Source: Microglena sp. YARC
Lineage: Eukaryota; Chlorophyta; Chlorophyceae; Chlamydomonadales; Chlamydomonadaceae
DNA length: 64,000 bases
Direction: 5' to 3'
Assembly: GCA_022414725.1 (NCBI GenBank)
Contig: CM039463.1
Span: forward strand, 37,222,360 to 37,286,359
The notes under the pieces were generated by a model that saw only the letters and a list, made by a program, of their open reading frames with translations, was not told the origin of the DNA and did not search any database. Shown here one piece after another: positions 58,149-64,000 of the stretch. The first letter of the stretch is position 1. Each line of letters starts with the position of its first letter. A program made the position numbers and the translations under genes.

Positions 58149-61100
58149 CTATAAATAAAATTCATCAGTGGATGTGAGAAGCGCCGCCTCCACCCCCAAT
58201 GCTCTGAGTTCGTGCTGCATGAGGGTGAACGTGTAAGGTGTTTCAACATTCGCCTCCTCGTCGGGTCCTTCTGGGTCTTCGCGTGCTGCGGCCCACCATT
58301 CCGCTGGCGTTCCTGTCGTGGCATTGACCTTAGTTGAGTGGTGATCGCTGCGCTGCATGAACGCTTCGCGTGTGAACGATGCGAGTCCGTGTGCGAAGAG
58401 TGCGTTCTGCTCCATCTCTCCGATGCGCAGCCCTCCGCTCTGTCCCTTGGACTTCGTTGGCTGACGTGTTGTGGCGTCGACTGCTCCTCGTGCACGCGAC
58501 TGGTACTTGTCCTCTCCCATGTGTTTCAAGCGACCGTAGTAATTCACGCCTACAAAGATGCGTGTTTTCGCCTCTTCTCCGGATCGTCCGTTGTGCATGA
58601 GCATGTTCCCGTGTCTGTTTTCACGCAGACCCAGTTGGGTCAGCGCGGCTCCGATGTCTTCTCCTCCGAATGTGTCGGCGTTCATGCGAGCTCCTTTGAC
58701 TGCTCCCTCGCGCGCTAGCACGGCTTCCAGTATATGCGAGACTGTCCTACGGTTGGGGAATGCATTGGGGTTGATGATGATGTCGGGTACGATACCGTCC
58801 TCTGCGCAGAACGGCATGTCCACGGCGGGTAGAATCATTCCCACCACCCCTTTCTGGCCGTAACGCGAGCTTAGTTTGTCTCCTAGTTCGGGGCTGCGCA
58901 TCTGGCGGAGACGTACTTTGCATGCTCTAAGTTGTGGTAGTGCGTTGTCTTTTGCTGTGTTCTGATCTATGTTTTGCAAGTGGACGCCGTCTACATACGT
59001 GGGAAGGTCAGATTCTCGGGATTGTAGACGTTGAGATGCGTCCGTGAAGACGTCTTCCTTTGCTGCGGTCGATGGTACCTTGACCATTCCTACAACTGCG
59101 TCTCCTTCTCTTAGCATTTTGTTGATCTTTGGCATTCCATGTTTGTCGAGGTTTGTGTATTCTTTTGTGGTTGTTTTGGTGGTGGTTGATAGGGCGTACC
59201 CGCGTGACACTAGCCGCTGTGGGTTCGCAAACACAATTTGGTTTTTTGTTTTTTGAATGTTTGGGTCCTCTGGTTCCTCCTCTGACTCCTCGTACCGGAT
59301 GATTTCGAATACTGTGAGTGCTAGTCGGCCGCGCTGCACGGCGTCTAGATTGATGATGATGGCGTCATCTTGGTTGTATCCTGTGTATGTGGCGATTGCT
59401 ACCACGACGTTCTCGCCGTGCGCGAAACGTCCTCCAAAGAGTCGGTCTGCGAAGCTCGTGCTTACCAGAGGGCGTTGGGCGTGGTGTAGTAGGAATGTGT
59501 TCGTATCGAACCGGTCCCTGATGGATGTCATGGTCGTGCCTAGCGCTTGTTTAAATTGCGCTAGACATAGTGAGTTGTACGCCCCGTTGTTGTGGTTAAG
59601 TAGTGGGTAGGTGTTGCTTACCATTGAGAGTGTGCTTCCTGCGTGTATCTCTGCGTGCGTGTGTCTGCCTGGGATCGGGTCTCGATTGTTGACGTCTGCC
59701 TCGTTCATTGCCACTAGACATGTAGCTACTTCTTCGACGTCTATCATTTCGATCGCTCCGCTGCGTATCAATTCGGTCCACGACGGATCGCCGTTGATTG
59801 GTACGACCTTTCCTTCCTGTACTCTTTTTAGTGGTCTGCAGCATCTTCCTGCATCTGTGCGGATTGCCACGTCGTTCCTCCACACGTCCCATGTGACGCC
59901 GAGTGTGTTCAGTCTGGTGTCTTCCGTCCTCATTTTTCGTAGTGCATCGACTAGTTCCTTGGGTGTGTCTGTGATCGCTATCCATGTGTCGTTAAAGTGC
60001 ACCGCGGTTGATTGTGGGGATAGTGTGCTGTTTGATAGATGTCTCGTGTATTTGTCTATGGCGGGTCTTATGGTTTCTTGTACGACGGGTTTTGGTATGG
60101 CAAGTGATATGGTGACAAGCGTGGCTAGGTGCGTGAGGAGGCCTACGTTGGGTCCGTCTGGTGACTCTACTGGGCAGATGACTCCCCAGTGCGACGGCCT
60201 TAGACGGTGTGTGTCTGCTATCTTGACGTTCCTGTCGACGGGGTTGTTTACTCGTCTCATGTGTGAAATGTATCCTAGATATGAGACTCTGCTGAGTTCT
60301 TGGACGGGCGCGCGTGCATTGTCATCGCCGCGTCGCGATCCTTTGAGTGCTCGTACGAGGGCTTCTCGGATGATTCTTGGTTGGAATATATTTTTCAGGT
60401 TGGCTTCGTCGACGAGCGTGTGTATATCGTTTGCGACGCGCCATGGTCCGGTGAGGAACTCTTCGTTGAGCGTGCACAGGGTTGTTGCGATTGATAGTAG
60501 GTACGCGTCTCTGAAGAGATTGGCTGTGATTGCACCTGAGCACATGAGTCTCTTGTTGGCGTAGTGATCGAGTTCCGACATGGTTTATTTTCCTAGAGCG
60601 GCTCTTACGAGATGTCTCACGACTTCTCCTAGGGCGATTGCTTTGGCCTCGAACGTGCGTCCTACATTTGGGAAGAGGACGTCTGTGAGGACGCTTTTGA
60701 GGTCGAGTTGGGACTTGAATCGTGTGCGTGGTATGAGGAAATCTGTGGCTCCTCTCTGGCTGCTTACTCCGGAATTGTGCCCTGCGGCTATGGATGCGTG
60801 CATGAATTCGATTTTGACCTTGTTTCTCTCTTCTCCTGGATCTTCGTGGAAGATGGTTTTGAGGATGGCGCGATCGCTTTCGATGCCGAGTGCTCGGAAG
60901 AGAGTTGTGACGGGCACGGCTCCTTCGTTGATGTGGGTGACCGTGGCTGTGATTTCACCCGAAGTCATGACTCGGAAGACGCTTGTGCGTGGGAACACGT
61001 CTCGTGCGTCTGTGGAGACGCACCTGATGAATGCTTTTAGGATGAGTTTGTCGTATTCTATTTTCTCTCCGCGTTGTGTGTAGAGTCGGTTCGGGACGCG

Positions 61101-61636
61101 TTCCTCTTGTGTCACGATGACCTTTTCGCGTCCGTCTATTCAAGGTATCCTCCCATATCGTATGGGCATTCTCCTCGTGCTCGTAACTGGTGCGGCTTTA
61201 GCCCTCTTAGAGAGCACGCTTTGGAGTGGATCATGATGGGCATGAATCCGATGTGCACGCGTTCGAAGTCTCGTGTCTCGTCGTTGTCGTCCGGATAGAC
61301 CACGTGGACGTCTGCGAAGATGTCCGCACCGTACGTTTGGTTTGCTATACGGGCTTGTGATGGTAGAGTCGGGGTTGGGTCTCCTATGTGCACGTCGTGA
61401 TCGGGGCGGAGTTTTTCGTCTCCTCCTACGTACACCTTCACAGTGTGTTTGGTTTTCGTGTTGGGGTCTTCGCGCACCATTGTGATTGGGTTCATGCTGC
61501 GTACGATCGCTCTTAGACGCGTTCCTAGTAGGTCATCGAACGAGTCGATGTGATGTTGTGTAGCGAAGTATTTCTCGCGTTCCTTGAAGAATGCGTCCAT
61601 GATGGGTGCGGCTGCGGCGTCGGGAGTGTAGTGCAT
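58149..61636 (-). pseudogene. DNA-directed RNA polymerase second-largest subunit, Rpb2-type, in three pieces
   Basis: Three frames in order cover a normal Rpb2 of about 1,160 residues: 61636-61136 (to CPYDMGGYL), 61115-60585 (VTQEERVPNRLYTQ and on), 60581-58149 (SELDHYANKR, SHWGVICPVESPDGPNVGLL, GYNQDDAIIIN, KLSSRYGQKGVVGMI, SRARGAVDATTRQP, RIGEMEQNALFAHG). Piece 1 to 2 breaks at an A-run: one more A in GAATAG joins them. Piece 2 to 3 share a frame, with a TAA then ACC ATG. The core catalytic blocks are intact. Unusually the C-terminal zinc-binding cysteines typical of Rpb2 are absent. It works with Rpb3/11 in viral transcription. TAG stop. Treat as functional gene with errors or as decaying. 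Confidence 0.85.
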
Positions 61637-61690
61637 AGTGTATTTTTGCGTCGCGTCTACATTTTGTGTGTGTTTTTATTGTCGGGAAAT

Positions 61691-62101
61691 TTACGAGTTC
61701 TTCTTCTGGGTCTTGATTGCGCTGTTAACGGTGCCGCACAACTTGGGGCCGGTGCCGCACGCTTCCATGATTGCAATCTTGAGCTTATCGTAGACGATAT
61801 AGAAGTCGCGTGTGGCCTTATCGAAATCCTCCTTCTGCTTCGTAGCTGTCTCGATGATCTGCACAAGCTTTGTGATTGCATCCTGCTCGTCTATGGTTGA
61901 GGTCTTCTTGATTTGGTTTGTGTTGATGTTGATATTCATGCGGTTGATGAGGTCGCCTGGGGGGATCTTTGCGAGTTCCTTCTCCACCGTCCTTGGGGTC
62001 ACAGTGGTTGAGAACATACCTGAGCCATTCTGCTTTATTTGTTGTGTCTTAGGGTGTTGTTGTTGTGGCTTACTTTGTTGTGTATTTGTCCTAGGTTGCA
62101 T
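61691..62101 (-). CDS. Small Gln-rich/coiled-coil protein (136 aa)
   Basis: ATG at 62101 (MQPRTNTQQSKPQQQHPKTQ) is preferred over upstream in-frame codons. The Gln/Thr-rich start is followed by helical segments (AITKLVQIIETATKQKEDFD and KLKIAIMEACG). No domain recognised. It lies directly upstream of Rpb2 on the same strand with a 55-base gap, so the two could be co-transcribed. Confidence 0.55.
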   Translation of the reverse strand: MQPRTNTQQSKPQQQHPKTQQIKQNGSGMFSTTVTPRTVEKELAKIPPGDLINRMNININTNQIKKTSTIDEQDAITKLVQIIETATKQKEDFDKATRDFYIVYDKLKIAIMEACGTGPKLCGTVNSAIKTQKKNS

Positions 62102-62340
62102 TGTGTACGTTTTTGAATATAATAATAGTAATAAAAAAAATTGGGGCGGTAGATAACATGCATCCATCGACACAGGTGTCCGCAAAACAATGGTACGTAC
62201 TCACCAGAGAATGCTTGGTCAGGGACAGGCATCCGACACTTGTCAAACTGATTCAAAAGAGATGATGAATATAAAGAAGCACATTCGAATTCGGAAGATA
62301 GCTTTTTATCTCAAGAAAGAGTTCATGGACCAGCAAACCG
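62102..62340. other. AT-rich spacer
   Basis: ATAATAATAGTAATAAAAAAAATT around 62118-62142 may serve as the promoter of the small protein. No supported gene lies between 62102 and 62340. Confidence 0.35.
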
Positions 62341-62386
62341 CATCGTAGAGAGCGGCCAAGAAATTTGTTGGCCGCTCTCTACGATG
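62341..62386. terminator. Perfect 19-bp stem hairpin, likely transcription end signal
   Basis: CATCGTAGAGAGCGGCCAA (62341-62359) pairs fully with 62368-62386 across an 8-base loop GAAATTTG. It lies about 20 bases beyond the stop of the minus-strand gene at 62406, after a T-run on that strand. Hairpins at transcript 3' ends are known from mimivirus and other giant viruses. It is the strongest hairpin I noticed. Confidence 0.7.
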
Positions 62387-62405
62387 ATGCGAAAAAATAA
62401 ACGCT

Positions 62406-62714
62406 CTACCCCATCCAATCACGGATGACGATGGATGTGCCTAAATCCAATAACAGTCGGCCATCCTCGGCAATCACGGCGCCTGTAAAGTCAATTTCCG
62501 AGGAGCAAACTCCAGTGTTGCCAAGTTCCTGCAGCTCTGCCATTGTCAGGTTGCATTTCATGCATCTGTATGGTTGTAATTCTGACATTTCAAGTAGACC
62601 ACATTTCCAAATGTGTTTGCCCCTATTGCGGTTTATAAGCTCTTCTCTGAGTTTGAACTCTGGACGTTGCCTTGTCCTCCCACGCTGGTAGTGAATCCGA
62701 GGGATGACATCCAT
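62406..62714 (-). CDS. Small protein with a zinc-binding-like Cys pattern (102 aa)
   Basis: Starts MDVIPRIHYQRGRTRQRPEF. Cysteines at KCGLLEM, YRCMKCNLTM and VCSSEI could bind zinc. C-terminal strand-rich LLLDLGTSIVIRDWMG. No match known to me. Terminates just before the hairpin at 62341-62386. Confidence 0.5.
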   Translation of the reverse strand: MDVIPRIHYQRGRTRQRPEFKLREELINRNRGKHIWKCGLLEMSELQPYRCMKCNLTMAELQELGNTGVCSSEIDFTGAVIAEDGRLLLDLGTSIVIRDWMG

Positions 62715-62899
62715 TTACACTCAACAGAATATATAAATGAAACGTCTCTGTGCGATGGTGTCTACAACAATACGATTTTATAAAATCCATCAACACGCAG
62801 ACGACACGGACTGGATTATTGGATATCGTGGAACGTAAAAGCCTCAAAAAATATTTGTAGTGATATCAGAGTGTCCCAAAATTATTTGAGAACAAATGT
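62715..62899. other. Spacer with transposon-end-like sequence
   Basis: 62714-62745 (TACACTCAACAGAATATA, AATGAAACG) resembles the outer Fanzor-type terminal repeat, diverged. 62870-62895 (TCCCAAAATTATTTGAGAAC) resembles the third end type. Confidence 0.4.
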
Positions 62900-63571
62900 A
62901 TGCATACATACAAAATGGTCACTTCGCGAGCGCGAACCTCGTCCAAGGGAGTCCCTGGCATCTGGCTTTGGTTGGTAGCAATCTTCATTATTCTTGTAGT
63001 GTTGGCGTCAGTGATTACCCTGATCACCAATAACTGCCGTAACGTTTCCTCTCAGTACATCCGAGAGCAATTTTCAGAAGGAGATGTTCCTCCTCCGCCT
63101 GCTTCAGAGCCTCCTCCGCCTGCTTCCGAGCCTCCTCCGCCTGCTTCAGAGCCTCCTCCGCCTGCTTCCGAGCCTCCTCCACCCGATTCCGAGCCTCCTC
63201 CGCCCGCTTCCGAGCCCCCCCCACCACCACATCCCAGTAACATCACCGTGACCAACAACAACACAAACAACAATGGTGGTGGTGGTGGTGGAGGCAGCGG
63301 CAACGGAGGTTGGGGGGGAGGAGGGAACACGCACCACACGCACACGGAGAACATACGCTACTCGTATCCAAGCGTGTACGACGACCGATACCACATTCCG
63401 CGTTCCGCGTTGAGCTACGTTGACCCATATTACTACTTGGGCCTCCGGAGCCTGAACAACTCATGGCTCCCTGGCGGAGGAGCCGCTTGTCCAGAGAATT
63501 CTCAACCAAGTCAACAGCAACAGCAACAGAAACAACAGCAACAGCACCAGCAACAACAACAACAACAACAA

Positions 63572-63643
<72 letters not shown>

Positions 63644-63739
63644 TTGCTAGCAATCGTGGCCATTGCGGCCTTGGTGTCTGGGACGGTCGCCTGCGTAACC
63701 GTCGTGTTTGCTCAGAACAGGTTTCCTTTTCGAAAATAA
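62900..63739 (+). CDS. Membrane protein with Pro-rich repeats and poly-Gln, predicted anchored at both ends
   Basis: One transmembrane helix at residues 24-44 (LWLVAIFIILVVLASVITLI), then six PPPPASEP units (24-bp repeats), a Gly/Asn segment, an HTHTEN block with Tyr/Ser/Arg residues (YSYPSVYDDRYHIPRSALSY), a poly-Gln run of about 50 residues (CAG/CAA), and a second helix LLAIVAIAALVSGTVACVTV. Both ATG at 62900 and 62915 are possible. The repeat tracts are likely to vary in length. It may be a virion surface or internal-membrane protein. Confidence 0.7.
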
Positions 63740-63840
63740 GTAGACCTTGCTTGACATCTGTTTTAACTGCCGATGCACTTCACTGCATGGTCGCCGTGTG
63801 ACTCACATGATCCGCCGTCCGTTCCTCAAAAAGTAAAAGA
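63740..63840. other. Short spacer
   Basis: Nothing recognised. Confidence 0.3.
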
Positions 63841-63841
63841 A

Positions 63842-63980
63842 GGGCTGCCTAAATAGAAGGCTCGCAAGTACCTTTATTTAATGCCCATAAAAGAGGTATA
63901 AGCCGTAAAGGTACTTGAAATAAAGGTACCCGCGAGTATTACCACTTCAAGTCTTAGGCAGCTAAGGCTGCCCAAGACTT
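63842..63980. repeat. Nested inverted repeats (multi-hairpin block)
   Basis: CTCGCAAGTACCTTTATTT (63861-63879) pairs with 63918-63936 at all but two bases. The inner CAAGTACCTTTA (63865-63876) also pairs perfectly with 63906-63917, offering an alternative fold. GGGCTGCCTAA (63842-63852) pairs with TTAGGCAGC (63954-63962), and AAGTCTT..GGCAGC with GGCTGCC..AAGACTT (63949-63980). It is a palindrome-rich unit at the window edge, possibly part of a longer repeat array. Confidence 0.75.
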
Positions 63981-64000
63981 GCGAGTACCGCCCAGATACA

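Noticed and set aside
59611..60564. 317-codon plus-strand frame across Rpb2
   Set aside because: It lies opposite conserved RNA polymerase motifs and has no domain of its own.
29380..60587. Alternative genetic code with sense TAA
   Set aside because: Most intact genes end in TAA, TGA or TAG at a sensible domain end; only four TAA cases look internal and each can be a single base change.
63243..63653. Minus-strand frame with Val/Ala repeats opposite the poly-Gln gene
   Set aside because: It is the antisense of CAG/CAA runs.
1..64000. Bacterial or phage origin for the window
   Set aside because: Eukaryotic-type Rpb2 and Rpb3/11, F-box proteins and lack of ribosome binding sites before genes argue against it.

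Overview
The window looks like a stretch of a giant DNA virus genome (Nucleocytoviricota), free or integrated into a eukaryote. The support is a fused Rpb3/Rpb11-type RNA polymerase subunit, an Rpb2-type second-largest subunit, two D5-type superfamily 3 helicase/primase paralogues, long families of F-box plus ankyrin-repeat proteins, TnpB-like Fanzor nucleases inside IS630/mariner-like inverted-repeat elements, and small membrane and repeat proteins. I cannot name the family or host. The genes use the standard stop codons and no introns, tRNAs or rRNAs were seen.

Layout. 1-21.5 kb is an accessory array: the tail of one F-box/ankyrin gene, a 2.97-kb palindromic decayed Fanzor element, then eight head-to-tail F-box/ankyrin genes (repeat period 37 residues, 111 bp). 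Most share an upstream module with GGGTTTATAG decamers and a TATA-like stretch. The first copies are full of indels; those at 15.9, 18.0 and 19.7 kb are open. 21.5-31 kb holds transposase debris, Rpb3/11, a secreted CAP-domain protein, a multi-pass membrane protein, a two-domain protein of unknown function, a zinc-finger protein, a broken T5orf172-type gene and an acidic-tailed protein. 31.2-39.3 kb is the replication locus: an archaeo-eukaryotic primase plus D5 helicase with a damaged Walker A motif, seven 221-bp AT-rich tandem repeats, then a second helicase with an intact Walker A but no primase, flanked by two scraps of further copies. 39.3-43.1 kb has an MscS-like channel and a second, different, broken Fanzor. 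44-58 kb carries a ninth F-box/ankyrin gene, a duplicated small protein pair, zinc-finger/coiled-coil paralogues, an IS630-type transposase, an F-box/SAP protein, a methyltransferase-like protein, and a complete inverted-repeat element carrying a Fanzor. 58.1-61.6 kb is Rpb2; the rest holds small proteins, a strong terminator-like hairpin, a Pro/Gln-rich membrane protein and nested hairpins at the right end.

How it fits together. Two RNA polymerase subunits and the primase/helicases are the replication and transcription core. The F-box/ankyrin family probably feeds host proteins to the ubiquitin system (inference from domain pairing). The mobile elements sit in the accessory spacers, and twice their terminal repeat forms the 3' end of an ankyrin gene.

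Caution. Several core genes are broken by single-base changes at or near homopolymers (primase twice, MscS, Rpb2), and the first 11 kb is much richer in indels than the rest. Uncorrected long-read error is a serious alternative to real pseudogenes, and breaks are reported with that in mind.
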